The position numbers and the translations under genes are program-made. From assembly GCF_943371255.1 (NCBI RefSeq), contig NZ_CALRUC010000004.1:12978-76977 (forward strand): a DNA stretch of 64,000 nucleotides, written 5' to 3'. This document shows, piece by piece, positions 50,480-59,707 of this stretch; within the stretch, counting starts at the first letter, position 1; each line of letters opens with the position of its first letter. Below the pieces are notes generated by a model. That model was not told where the DNA came from, made no database searches, and was given only the letters and a program-made list of their open reading frames with translations. Origin of the DNA: Ferrovibrio terrae_B (GTDB lineage Bacteria > Pseudomonadota > Alphaproteobacteria > Ferrovibrionales > Ferrovibrionaceae).

Positions 50480-52414
50480 ATGACGATGTACCATCTGATC
50501 GTTTTCCTGCCGCTGCTGGCCGCCATCATCGCCGGCCTGTTCGGCCGTCGCATCGGTGATGCGGCCTCGATGGCCGTGACCTGCGTGGCGGTCATCATCT
50601 CGGCCATCCTGTCCTGGGTCGCCTTCTACCTGGTGATCTCCAAGGGCATGGTCGTCACCATCAAGGTGCTCGACTGGATCGACTCCGGCAGCTTCAGCGT
50701 CGACTGGGCGCTGAAGATCGACCAGCTCACCGCCGTCATGCTGGTGGTGGTCAACACCGTCTCGGCCGTGGTGCATGTCTACAGCGTCGGCTATATGAGC
50801 CACGATCCGCATCGCCCGCGTTTCTTCGCCTATCTGTCGCTGTTCACCTTCGCCATGCTGATGCTGATCACGGCGGACAACTTCGTGCAGCTCTATATGG
50901 GCTGGGAAGGCGTCGGTCTGGCCTCCTATCTGCTGATCGGCTTCTGGTATCACAAGCCGACCGCCAATGCCGCCGCGATCAAGGCCTTCGTGGTCAACCG
51001 CGTCGGCGATTTCGGCTTCGCGCTCGGCATCATGGCGCTGTTCCTTGCCACCAATTCGGTGAATTTCGATGCCGTGTTCGGTGCCGCCCCGGCGCTGGCC
51101 GGCAAGACCTTCCATTTCCTGTGGAAGGACTGGGACATTCTCACGGTGGCCACCTTCCTGCTGTTCCTCGGCGCCATGGGCAAGTCGGCCCAGCTCGGCC
51201 TGCACACCTGGCTGCCGGACGCGATGGAAGGCCCGACGCCGGTATCGGCGCTGATCCATGCCGCGACCATGGTGACCGCCGGGGTCTTCATGGTGGCGCG
51301 CTGCTCGCCGCTGTTCGAATATGCGCCCGATACGCTCGCCATCGTCGCCGTGGTCGGCGCCAGCACCGCTTTCTTCGCCGCCACGGTTGGCCTGGCGCAG
51401 AACGACATCAAGCGCGTGATCGCCTATTCGACCTGCTCGCAGCTCGGCTACATGTTCTTCGCGCTCGGCGTCTCGGCCTATCCGGCCGCGATCTTCCATC
51501 TCTTCACCCATGCCTTCTTCAAGGCGCTGCTGTTCCTCGGCGCCGGCTCGGTGATCCATGCCGTCGATGGCGAGCAGGACATGCGCCGCATGGGCGGGTT
51601 GTGGAAACACATCAAGGTCACCTATGTGATGATGTGGATCGGCAGCCTCGCGCTGGCCGGCTTCCCGATCTTCGCCGGCTATTACTCCAAGGACATGATC
51701 CTGGAAGTGGCCTATGCCGCCGGCGGCGTCGGACAGTATGCCTATATCATGGGTATGGCCGCGGCGATCCTGACCGCCTTCTACTCCTGGCGCCTGATCT
51801 TCATGACCTTCCATGGCAAGCCGCGCGCCGACCATCATGTGATGGAGCATGTGCATGAAAGCCCGATGATCATGCTGGCGCCGCTGGTGGTGCTGGCGAT
51901 CGGCGCGGTCTTTGCCGGCTTCGCTTTCCACGACGGCTTTATCGGCCATCACTGGAAGGAATTCTGGGGCAGCTCGATCCTGATCCTCGACAATCACAAG
52001 GCGATGGAAGAGGCGCATCACGTGCCCTTCCTGGTCAAGGTCGGCCCGATCATTGTCGGCATCATCGGCATCTTCATCGCCTGGATCGCCTATATCCGCG
52101 ATACCAGCCTGCCGCATCGTGCCGCCGCGCAGCAGCCGCTGCTGCACAGCTTCCTGCTGAACAAGTGGTATTTCGACGAGCTGTATGACCGCATCTTCGT
52201 GCGCCCGGCCTTCTGGCTCGGCCGGGTGCTGTGGAAGGGCGGCGATGGCAAGATCATCGACGGGCTGGGCCCCGATGGCTTTGCCGCCACCGTGATCCGG
52301 CTGGCCCGGCGCGCCAGCATCCTGCAGACCGGTTATGTCTATCACTATGCCTTTGCCATGCTGATCGGCGTGGCGGCGCTGGTGACCTATTTCTTCAGTG
52401 CGATGGGGCACTAA
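50480..52414 (+). CDS. nuoL: NADH-quinone oxidoreductase subunit L
   Basis: 644 residues, antiporter-like. The opening helices are followed by MGWEGVGLASYLLIGFWY near 149 with the key Glu, LGLHTWLPDAMEGPTPVSAL near 235 and FHLFTHAFFKALLFLGAGS near 338. The C-terminal lateral helix lies after 520. It is the distal proton pump of the membrane arm. Confidence 0.97.
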   Translation: MTMYHLIVFLPLLAAIIAGLFGRRIGDAASMAVTCVAVIISAILSWVAFYLVISKGMVVTIKVLDWIDSGSFSVDWALKIDQLTAVMLVVVNTVSAVVHVYSVGYMSHDPHRPRFFAYLSLFTFAMLMLITADNFVQLYMGWEGVGLASYLLIGFWYHKPTANAAAIKAFVVNRVGDFGFALGIMALFLATNSVNFDAVFGAAPALAGKTFHFLWKDWDILTVATFLLFLGAMGKSAQLGLHTWLPDAMEGPTPVSALIHAATMVTAGVFMVARCSPLFEYAPDTLAIVAVVGASTAFFAATVGLAQNDIKRVIAYSTCSQLGYMFFALGVSAYPAAIFHLFTHAFFKALLFLGAGSVIHAVDGEQDMRRMGGLWKHIKVTYVMMWIGSLALAGFPIFAGYYSKDMILEVAYAAGGVGQYAYIMGMAAAILTAFYSWRLIFMTFHGKPRADHHVMEHVHESPMIMLAPLVVLAIGAVFAGFAFHDGFIGHHWKEFWGSSILILDNHKAMEEAHHVPFLVKVGPIIVGIIGIFIAWIAYIRDTSLPHRAAAQQPLLHSFLLNKWYFDELYDRIFVRPAFWLGRVLWKGGDGKIIDGLGPDGFAATVIRLARRASILQTGYVYHYAFAMLIGVAALVTYFFSAMGH

Positions 52415-52418
52415 TCCG

Positions 52419-53933
52419 ATGTCGAGCATGCCCTTGCTGTCGATCGTCACCTTCCTGCCGCTGGTCGGCGCCGCCTTCATTTTCCTGGCGCGCGGGCCTG
52501 AGGAGATTGTGGCCCGCAACGCCCGTTCGGTGGCGCTGTGGACCACCACGATCACCTTTGCCGTCTCGCTGCTAATCTGGCTGAATTTCGACAACAGCAC
52601 GGCGGCCTTCCAGTTCGTCGAAAAGCACGCCTGGATCGGCGCCGGCATCAACTACCATATGGGTGTCGACGGCATTTCCATGCTGTTCGTCATCCTGACC
52701 ACCTTCCTGATGCCGTTCTGCATCCTGGCCAGCTGGGAAGCCATCGAGCATCGCGTCAAGGAATACATGATCGCCTTCCTGGTCATGGAAACCCTGATGA
52801 TTGGCGTGTTCTGCGCGCTGGATCTGGTGCTGTTCTACCTGATGTTCGAAGCCGGCCTGATCCCGATGTTCCTGATCATCGGCATCTGGGGCGGCAAGCG
52901 CCGCATCTATGCCAGCTTCAAGTTCTTCCTCTACACGCTGCTCGGCTCGGTGCTGCTGCTGCTGGCGCTGCTCTACATGTATTTCATCGCCGGCACGACC
53001 GACATCCCGAGCCTGATGAAGACCGGGCTGTTCTCAGGCCAGGCGCAGACCTGGCTGTGGCTGGCCTTCTTCGCCTCGTTCGCGGTGAAGATGCCGATGT
53101 GGCCGGTGCATACCTGGCTGCCTGATGCCCACGTGGAGGCGCCCACCGCCGGTTCGGTGATCCTGGCCGCCGTGCTGCTGAAGATGGGCGGCTACGGCTT
53201 CCTGCGCTTCTCGCTGCCGATGTTCCCGATTGCCTCGGAATACTTCGCGCCCTTCGTCTTCACGCTGTCGGTCGTCGCCATCGTCTATGCCTCGCTGGTG
53301 GCGCTGGTGCAGGAAGACATGAAGAAGCTGATCGCCTATTCCTCGGTGGCGCATATGGGCTTCGTCACCATGGGCATCTTCGCCTTCAACACCCAGGGCA
53401 TCGAAGGCGCCATTTTCCAGATGCTGAGCCACGGCATCATCTCCGGTGCGCTGTTCCTCTGCGTCGGCGTGGTCTATGACCGCCTGCATACCCGCGAGAT
53501 CGCACGCTATGGCGGCCTCGCCAACAACATGCCGAAATACGCAGCCGTCTTCATGCTGTTCACCATGGCCAATGTCGGCCTGCCGGGCACCGGCGGTTTC
53601 GTCGGCGAGTTGCTGACGCTGGTTGGCGCCTTCCAGGCCAACACCTGGGTGGCGCTGATCGCCACCTCGGGTGTGATCTTCGCCGCCGCCTACGCGCTGT
53701 ATCTCTATCGTCGCGTGGTCTTCGGTGAACTGACCAAGTCCGACCTCAAGGCCATGCTCGACCTCACCCCGCGCGAGATCGCCATCTTCGCGCCGCTGGT
53801 GATCATGACGCTGTGGATGGGTATCTACCCGGCGCCGTTCTTTGATGTCATGGCCGCCTCGGTCAAGCATCTGCTCGACCAGCACCAGACCGCGCTCGCC
53901 GCCGCCAAGGCGATCGCGACCGCTGCCCGTTAG
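52419..53933 (+). CDS. nuoM: NADH-quinone oxidoreductase subunit M
   Basis: 504 residues from the ATG at 52419, four bases after nuoL; an upstream in-frame start would lie inside nuoL. Conserved Glu in FYLMFEAGLIPMFL near 145, Lys in AVKMPMWPVHTWLPDAHVE near 235 (seen in part), and a further Lys-rich loop. Second antiporter-like proton pump. Confidence 0.97.
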   Translation: MSSMPLLSIVTFLPLVGAAFIFLARGPEEIVARNARSVALWTTTITFAVSLLIWLNFDNSTAAFQFVEKHAWIGAGINYHMGVDGISMLFVILTTFLMPFCILASWEAIEHRVKEYMIAFLVMETLMIGVFCALDLVLFYLMFEAGLIPMFLIIGIWGGKRRIYASFKFFLYTLLGSVLLLLALLYMYFIAGTTDIPSLMKTGLFSGQAQTWLWLAFFASFAVKMPMWPVHTWLPDAHVEAPTAGSVILAAVLLKMGGYGFLRFSLPMFPIASEYFAPFVFTLSVVAIVYASLVALVQEDMKKLIAYSSVAHMGFVTMGIFAFNTQGIEGAIFQMLSHGIISGALFLCVGVVYDRLHTREIARYGGLANNMPKYAAVFMLFTMANVGLPGTGGFVGELLTLVGAFQANTWVALIATSGVIFAAAYALYLYRRVVFGELTKSDLKAMLDLTPREIAIFAPLVIMTLWMGIYPAPFFDVMAASVKHLLDQHQTALAAAKAIATAAR

Positions 53934-53944
53934 GAGTTTTGACC

Positions 53945-55390
53945 GTGACTCTGCCCGCCCTCGCGCCCGCCTATCCGGAACTCTGGCTCGCGCTGTCTGC
54001 CATGGCGCTGCTGATGCTCGGCGTCTTCAAGGGCGACGGCTCGACCCGCCTGGTCGCCTGGTTTAGCGTGGCGGCGCTTGCCGTCACCGTGCTGCTGGTC
54101 GTTATGCAGCCGGCCGCCACCGAAACCACCTTCGGCGGCCTGTTCATTGCCGATGGCTTCGGCCGTTTCGCCAAGGTGCTGATCCTGCTCGGCTCGGCCT
54201 TCTCCATCGTGCTGTCGCTCGGCTATATCCGCTACGAGCGCATGGAGCGGTTCGAATATCCGGTGCTGATCCTGCTGGCCACCACCGGCATGCTGATGAT
54301 GGTCTCGGCCAACGACCTGATCGCGCTCTATCTCGGGCTCGAGCTGCAGTCGCTGTCGCTCTATGTGCTGGCCGCCTTCAAGCGCGATTCCGGTCGCGCC
54401 ACCGAGGCCGGCCTGAAGTATTTCGTGCTCGGCGCGCTGTCGTCCGGCATGTTGCTCTACGGCGCCTCGATGATCTACGGCTTCGCCGGCTCGACCAGCT
54501 TCCCGCTGATCGCCAAGGCGCTGGCCGGGGCAGGCGGGGGCCATGCCTCCATCGGCCTGGTGGTCGGCATCGTGTTCCTTTCGGCGGGTCTCGCCTTCAA
54601 GGTCTCGGCCGTGCCCTTCCATATGTGGACGCCCGATGTCTATGAAGGCGCGCCGACGCCGGTGACCGCCTTCTTTGCCGTGGCACCGAAGATCGCCGCC
54701 ATGGCGCTGTTCGTGCGCGCCATCCTCACGCCGTTCGGCGAGATCGCCCATGACTGGCAGCAGATCATCATCGTGGTCAGCGCACTCAGCATGCTGCTGG
54801 GTGCCTTCGCTGCCATCGCTCAGACCAACATCAAGCGCCTGATGGCCTATTCCTCCATCGGCCATGTCGGCTATGCCCTGATCGGCCTGGCCTCGGGCAC
54901 CGAAGAGGGCGTGCGCGGCATTCTGATCTATCTGGCGATCTATCTGGCCATGAATGTCGGCACCTTTGCCTGCATCCTCGCCATGCGCCAGAAGGACCAG
55001 ATGGTGGAGGGCGTGAACGATCTCGCCGGCCTGGCCAAGACCCATCCGGGCATGGCTTTGCTACTCGCCGCCTTCATGTTCTCGCTCGCCGGCGTGCCGC
55101 CGTTGGCTGGCTTCTTCGGCAAGTTCTACATCTTCATGGCCGCCATCAATGCCGGCCTCTATACGCTGGCCGTGATCGGTGTGCTCAGCTCGGTGGTGGG
55201 TGCCTACTACTACCTGCGCATCGTCAAGCTGATGTATTTCGACGAGGCCGCCGAGCCGCTGGCCAAGCCGGTGCGCGGCGAACTCGGCGCGGTGATGACC
55301 GTGACCGGACTCTTCACCATGCTGTTCTTCATCTGGCCGGCGCCGCTGCTGAACATGGCGGGCGTCGCCGCCAAGGCCCTGTTCCCGTAA
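53945..55390 (+). CDS. nuoN: NADH-quinone oxidoreductase subunit N
   Basis: 481 residues from a GTG at 53945. TAGGAG ends 8 bases before it, whereas an in-frame TTG at 53939 is only two bases away from that site. Antiporter-like: LYLGLELQSLSLYVLAAF near 125 with the conserved Glu, FKVSAVPFHMWTPDVYEGAP near 220, and PPLAGFFGKFYIF near 380. Last nuo gene, followed by birA after 6 bases. Confidence 0.95.
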   Translation: MTLPALAPAYPELWLALSAMALLMLGVFKGDGSTRLVAWFSVAALAVTVLLVVMQPAATETTFGGLFIADGFGRFAKVLILLGSAFSIVLSLGYIRYERMERFEYPVLILLATTGMLMMVSANDLIALYLGLELQSLSLYVLAAFKRDSGRATEAGLKYFVLGALSSGMLLYGASMIYGFAGSTSFPLIAKALAGAGGGHASIGLVVGIVFLSAGLAFKVSAVPFHMWTPDVYEGAPTPVTAFFAVAPKIAAMALFVRAILTPFGEIAHDWQQIIIVVSALSMLLGAFAAIAQTNIKRLMAYSSIGHVGYALIGLASGTEEGVRGILIYLAIYLAMNVGTFACILAMRQKDQMVEGVNDLAGLAKTHPGMALLLAAFMFSLAGVPPLAGFFGKFYIFMAAINAGLYTLAVIGVLSSVVGAYYYLRIVKLMYFDEAAEPLAKPVRGELGAVMTVTGLFTMLFFIWPAPLLNMAGVAAKALFP

Positions 55391-55396
55391 GATGGC

Positions 55397-56134
55397 ATGA
55401 CAGCCTGGACGCTCCGGGCATTCGACAGCCTCGACAGCACCAATGAGGAAATCCGCCGCCAGGCCGAGACCGGCGCGGCGGAGGGGCTCGCGGTGCTGGC
55501 GAAGCAGCAGACCGCCGGCCGCGGCCGCCGCGGCCGCGCCTGGGAATCGCCACCGGGCAATCTTTTTCTCTCTCTGCTGCTGCGCCCCAAGGCTTCGCCG
55601 GCGCAGGCCGCGACATTGTCCTTCCTCACCGCCATTGTGCTGGCCGAGGCGCTCGAACTCGCCGCACCCCAGCTCGGCCCGGCGATCACCTGCAAATGGC
55701 CGAACGATGTGCTGGTGAACGGCGCCAAGATCGCCGGCATCCTGCTGGAATCGCGCACTGCGCCGGATGGCAAGCTCGACTGGGTCACGGTCGGCATCGG
55801 CGTGAATCTCGCCTGGCATCCGGCCGATACGCCTTATGCGGTCACCTCCCTTGCCGCCCATGGCACCAGCCTGTCGCCGCAGGATTTCGCGCCCTGGCTG
55901 CTGGCGCGCTTTGGCTACTGGTATGGCCGCTGGCAGGCCGAAGGCTTTGCGCCGGTGCGTGCGGCCTGGCTGAAACGCGCGCAGGGTCTGGGCCTGCCCG
56001 CCGTCGTGCGCCTGCCGGACCGTGAATTGCACGGTGTCTTCGTCGCCTTGGACGAAGGCGGCGCGCTTATACTGGAAATGCCCGACGGCCGGCGTCAGAC
56101 TGTGACCGCCGGCGATGTGTTCCCGGCCGGCTGA
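55397..56134 (+). CDS. birA: Biotin--[acetyl-CoA-carboxylase] ligase
   Basis: 245 residues; catalytic core only, without the DNA-binding domain of E. coli BirA. Substrate site: FDSLDSTNEEIRR near residue 8, biotinyl-AMP loop QTAGRGRRGRAWESPPGNL near 38, and KWPNDVLVNGAKIAGIL near 95 (seen as WPNDVLVNGAKI). It attaches biotin to carboxylase subunits. In this genome it cannot repress biotin genes directly. Its place after nuoN is a common alphaproteobacterial order. Confidence 0.95.
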   Translation: MTAWTLRAFDSLDSTNEEIRRQAETGAAEGLAVLAKQQTAGRGRRGRAWESPPGNLFLSLLLRPKASPAQAATLSFLTAIVLAEALELAAPQLGPAITCKWPNDVLVNGAKIAGILLESRTAPDGKLDWVTVGIGVNLAWHPADTPYAVTSLAAHGTSLSPQDFAPWLLARFGYWYGRWQAEGFAPVRAAWLKRAQGLGLPAVVRLPDRELHGVFVALDEGGALILEMPDGRRQTVTAGDVFPAG

Positions 56135-56146
56135 AGAGGACGCGCC

Positions 56147-56911
56147 ATGCTGCTCGCCATCAATGCCAACAACACCAACGTCAAGTTCGGCGTCATCGAC
56201 GGCGACCGCATTGTCGGCGAATGGCGCCAGCATACCTCGGCCATGCGCACGGCGGATGAGCATGCCGTCTGGCTGCTGCAGCTGATGCAGATCGAGGGCA
56301 TCAACCCGAAAAGCGTGCGCAGCGCCATCATCGCCAGCGTGGTGCCGCAGGCCACCTTCAACCTGCGCCGGCTCTGTACCCGCTATTTCGAGACCGAGCC
56401 GCTGGTGCTGGGCGAACCCAATGTGAAATACGGCATCCAGATCAAGGGCGCCGGTGCCGGCGCCGACCGCATCTGCAACACCGTGGGTGCCAGCGTGATG
56501 TTCCCCAAGACGCCGCTGATCGTGGTCGATTTCGGCACCGCCACCACCTTCGACGTGGTGGACGAGGAGGGCAGTTACTGCGGCGGCGTGATCGCGCCGG
56601 GCATCAATCTCTCCATCGAGGCGCTGGTGAGCGCCACGGCCCTGCTGCCGCGCATCGTGGTCGAGAAGCCGCAGAGCGTGATCGGCACCACCACGGTCGC
56701 CTGCATGCATTCCGGCGTGTTCTGGGGCTATGTCGGCCTGATCGACGGCATCGTGAGCCGTATTCGCGCCGAGTTCGGTCGGCCGATGAAGGTGATCTCC
56801 ACCGGCGGCCTCGCCCCGGTCTTTGATGGTTCCACCGATGTGATCGAGCAGAATGTGCCCGATATCACCGTGCGCGGCCTGATCGAGATCTACCGGCGTA
56901 GTACGCAATAA
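56147..56911 (+). CDS. coaX: Type III pantothenate kinase
   Basis: 254 residues. ASKHA-fold kinase with LLAINANNTNVKFGV at the start, where NANNTN replaces the DxGNT of many relatives, GAGADRICNTVGA near 105, VVDFGTATTFDVVD near 125 and STGGLAPVF near 225. It phosphorylates pantothenate, first step to coenzyme A, and needs a monovalent cation. The stop codon is directly followed by the RNase J start. Confidence 0.94.
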   Translation: MLLAINANNTNVKFGVIDGDRIVGEWRQHTSAMRTADEHAVWLLQLMQIEGINPKSVRSAIIASVVPQATFNLRRLCTRYFETEPLVLGEPNVKYGIQIKGAGAGADRICNTVGASVMFPKTPLIVVDFGTATTFDVVDEEGSYCGGVIAPGINLSIEALVSATALLPRIVVEKPQSVIGTTTVACMHSGVFWGYVGLIDGIVSRIRAEFGRPMKVISTGGLAPVFDGSTDVIEQNVPDITVRGLIEIYRRSTQ

Positions 56912-58573
56912 ATGTCAGTCCGCCTCAAAAAAGACAGCCTGTATTTCCTGCCGCTTGGCGGCGTGAACGAGATCGGGATGAATCTCAATCTCTATGGCTA
57001 TAACGACCAATGGATCATGGTCGATCTCGGCACCAGCTTCGCCGACGATGCCATGCCGGGCGTCGACATGGTGGTGCCCGATGTCACCTGGATCGCCGAC
57101 CGCCGCGACCAGCTGCTCGGCATCGTGCTCACCCATGCCCATGAGGATCATCTCGGCGCCATCAGCCATTGCTGGGACGACCTGCAATGTCCGGTCTGGG
57201 CCACCGGCTTTGCCGCCAGCGTGCTGCGTCGCAAGCTGGCCGAGAAGGGCATGGTCGACGATGTGCCGCTGCATATCTACGAGCCGGGCGACCTGATCGA
57301 GCTGGGGCCGTTCAAGATCCGCTCGATGAACATCACCCATTCGACGCCGGAGAGCCAGGCGCTGGCCATCGAGACGCCACGCGGCGTGGTGCTGCATACC
57401 GGCGACTGGAAACTCGACCCGCGCCCCATGCTGGGGCCGAAGACCGAGATCGAGGCGCTGCGCGGCTATGGCGACCGAGGCGTGCTGGCGCTGGTCTGCG
57501 ACAGCACCAATGTGTTCAGCCGCGGCACCTCGGGCTCGGAAGGCGAGGTGCATGACAGTCTGATCCCGCTGCTGCGCGACAAGCCCGGCCGTATCGCGGT
57601 CACCACCTTCTCATCGAATCTCGCCCGGCTGGAAACCCTGTTTGCCGTGGCGGTCGAACTCGGCCGCCATGTCTGCCTGATCGGCCGCTCGATGCACCGC
57701 TTCATCGCGGCGGCGCAGGAGAACGGCTACCTCAAGCATATCCCCAACCAGGTGGATGAACGCGAGGCCGGCTTCCTGCCGCGCGAGAAGATCATGTATA
57801 TCTGCACCGGCTGCCAGGGCGAGCCGCGCGGCGCCATGGCCCGCATCGCCTTCGGCAGCCATCCGCATGTGGTGGTGTCGCCCGGCGATACCGTGGTGTT
57901 TTCCTCCAAGATCATTCCCGGCAACGAGCGCACGCTGTTCAAGCTGCACAATGAACTGGTGCTGCGCGGCATCGAGGTGATCAGCGAGAAGGATGCCTTC
58001 GTGCATGTCTCGGGGCATCCCTCGCGCGACGAACTGGCCGAGATGTATGCCATGGTCCGGCCGCAGATCGCCGTGCCGGTGCATGGCGAGCCGCGCCATC
58101 TGGTCGAACATGCGCGCTTTGCCCAGAGCCTGCAGGTGCCGCATGGCATCGTGCCGCGCAACGGCGACCTGATCCGGCTGGCGCCGGGCGAGCCCGATGT
58201 GGTGGAGCAGGTGCCGGCCGGCCGGCTGGCGATCGACGGCGACGAACTGATCCCGATCCAGGGCGGCACCCTGCAGATGCGGCGCAAGCTTGCCTTCAAC
58301 GGCTCGGTCACCGTCAGCCTGGCGGTCGACCGCGACGGACTGCTGCAGGCGCCGCCGCAGGTCAGCATGGCGGGTGTGGTGAATTTCGAGCCCGACGAGG
58401 TGGATGCCGATATCGCCGAGGATATTGCCGATGCCATCGACAAGCTGCGCCCCGGGCCGCAGCGCGAGGATGCGGCACTGGAACAGGTGGCCCAGCGTGC
58501 CGTGCGCGCCTATCTGAAGGGCCTGAACGGCCGCAAGCCGGTGATCCAGGTGCATGTGCTGCGCCTGACTTAA
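56912..58573 (+). CDS. rnj: Ribonuclease J
   Basis: 553 residues, beta-lactamase/beta-CASP family. Metal motif LTHAHEDHLGAISH near residue 72; later His in HTGDWKLDPRP near 162; FSSNLARLETLF and the CASP parts SGHPSRDELAEMYAM and PVHGEPRHLVEHARFA near 375-390. It is a 5'-3' exoribonuclease and endonuclease for mRNA decay and rRNA maturation. Zero spacing from coaX means it depends on coupled translation; no Shine-Dalgarno is needed. Confidence 0.95.
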   Translation: MSVRLKKDSLYFLPLGGVNEIGMNLNLYGYNDQWIMVDLGTSFADDAMPGVDMVVPDVTWIADRRDQLLGIVLTHAHEDHLGAISHCWDDLQCPVWATGFAASVLRRKLAEKGMVDDVPLHIYEPGDLIELGPFKIRSMNITHSTPESQALAIETPRGVVLHTGDWKLDPRPMLGPKTEIEALRGYGDRGVLALVCDSTNVFSRGTSGSEGEVHDSLIPLLRDKPGRIAVTTFSSNLARLETLFAVAVELGRHVCLIGRSMHRFIAAAQENGYLKHIPNQVDEREAGFLPREKIMYICTGCQGEPRGAMARIAFGSHPHVVVSPGDTVVFSSKIIPGNERTLFKLHNELVLRGIEVISEKDAFVHVSGHPSRDELAEMYAMVRPQIAVPVHGEPRHLVEHARFAQSLQVPHGIVPRNGDLIRLAPGEPDVVEQVPAGRLAIDGDELIPIQGGTLQMRRKLAFNGSVTVSLAVDRDGLLQAPPQVSMAGVVNFEPDEVDADIAEDIADAIDKLRPGPQREDAALEQVAQRAVRAYLKGLNGRKPVIQVHVLRLT

Positions 58574-58674
58574 GGGCAACTGCCTGAACCGGCTGCGACT
58601 TTAGGTCCGCTTGCCCGCCGCCGCTTTCGGCCCCATATTGCGCTGCAGAAAAGACCAGCAGGGAAACCGCATCC

Positions 58675-59079
58675 ATGATCGGCCGCCTCAACCACGTTGC
58701 CATTGCCGTCCCCGACCTTGCCGCCGCCGCCGCCATGTATGCCGATACGCTCGGCGCCAAGGTCTCGGCGCCGCTGGCGCAGCCGGATCACGGCGTGACG
58801 GTGGTGTTCGTCGAGCTGCCCAACACCAAGATTGAGCTGCTGCATCCGCTGGGCGAGGGTTCGACGATTGCCAAGTTCCTCGCCAACAATCCCTCGGGCG
58901 GCATGCACCATGTCTGCTACGAGGTGGAAGACATCATCGCCGCGCGCGACCGGCTGAAGGCGCAGGGCGCCCGCGTGCTGGGCGATGGCGAGCCGAAGAT
59001 CGGTGCCCATGGCAAGCCGGTGCTGTTCCTGCATCCCAAGGATTTCGCCGGCACGCTGGTCGAGATCGAACAGGTCTGA
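58675..59079 (+). CDS. mce: Methylmalonyl-CoA epimerase
   Basis: 134 residues, vicinal oxygen chelate fold. Metal ligands: His in IGRLNHVAIAVPD near residue 7, the His of GGMHHVCYEVED near 80, and Glu in GTLVEIEQV near the end. It interconverts the two methylmalonyl-CoA forms in propionate use. The gap of about 100 bases after rnj contains AGCAGGG as a ribosome binding site. Confidence 0.94.
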   Translation: MIGRLNHVAIAVPDLAAAAAMYADTLGAKVSAPLAQPDHGVTVVFVELPNTKIELLHPLGEGSTIAKFLANNPSGGMHHVCYEVEDIIAARDRLKAQGARVLGDGEPKIGAHGKPVLFLHPKDFAGTLVEIEQV

Positions 59080-59099
59080 GCGGGGCCGGGGACATCGTC

Positions 59100-59363
59100 A
59101 TGAGTTGGTACAACAACCTCGTCGCCTTCGCGCTGATCTATATGCTCACGCTGTTCTGCGTGCTGCCGATCGGCGTGAAGACCGCGCAGGATGTCGGCGC
59201 CGAGGTTGAACCCGGCCATGCCTCATCGGCGCCGCTCAATCCGCGCATCGGCTTCAAGTTCCTGCTGACCTTCGCGATCAGCTGCGTGCTGTTCGGCGTC
59301 TATTACCTGGTCGGCACCTACGACCTGCTCGGCCTGAACGACCTGCTCGGCCGTCGCTTCTGA
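59100..59363 (+). CDS. DUF1467 membrane protein
   Basis: 87 residues with two helices (about 7-28 and 55-77). MSWYNNLVAFALIYMLTLFCVLPIG, seen as NLVAFALIYMLTLF, followed by KFLLTFAISCVLFGVYYLV, is the DUF1467 pattern. The gene often follows mce in alphaproteobacteria. Function unknown. Begins 20 bases after mce. Confidence 0.92.
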   Translation: MSWYNNLVAFALIYMLTLFCVLPIGVKTAQDVGAEVEPGHASSAPLNPRIGFKFLLTFAISCVLFGVYYLVGTYDLLGLNDLLGRRF

Positions 59364-59390
59364 GCGACTCGCCGGGGCGCGGCAGGGGCC

Positions 59391-59416
59391 ATTTTCAGAC
59401 CAGATTTTCAGATCAG
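59391..59416. repeat. Tandem 13-base repeat after DUF1467
   Basis: ATTTTCAGACCAG (59391-59403) is followed at once by ATTTTCAGATCAG (59404-59416), one difference in 13. The remaining gap up to 59537 is GC-rich, with a 7-base stem GAGCGAT-AAA-ATCGCTC at 59465-59481 and no recognised gene. Confidence 0.5.
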
Positions 59417-59537
59417 GACGGTTCTGGGTCAGTCTGCCGGGGCAAAGCCCTGGGCGGGGGCGGGGAGCGATAAAATCGCTCTACCTGAGGCTGCAGTTTT
59501 GCGAAGGGGTATGCACAAAAAAGAAAGGAGCAAGGAC

Positions 59538-59636
59538 ATGCCTCGCTCCGGACCCCGTCTCGCACGGGTAAGTTTAAGCCTCCCCAGACTTGGGCCGCCT
59601 GTTACCAAGCGGTTGCGTATTTTCTATACCGAATGA
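59538..59636 (+). CDS. Possible small basic peptide
   Basis: 32 codons from the ATG at 59538, with AAAGGAG seven bases upstream, one of the best ribosome binding sites in the window. The peptide begins MPRSGPRLARVSLSL and ends KRLRIFYTE, with seven Arg or Lys in the first and last thirds. An in-frame ATG at 59511 would add nine residues. Nothing similar comes to mind; it may be a leader peptide or chance. Confidence 0.35.
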   Translation: MPRSGPRLARVSLSLPRLGPPVTKRLRIFYTE

Positions 59637-59707
59637 TGAAAGCGTTGTCATCCAAAAAGTTATGACCTCCTAACAAAATGGTAATAATGCCGGTACAGGG
59701 TACTCAA

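Noticed and set aside
50453..52651. 732-codon open frame on the minus strand
   Set aside because: It lies opposite nuoL and consists of His/Asp/Gly/Arg-rich low-complexity sequence, as expected opposite GC-rich membrane genes.
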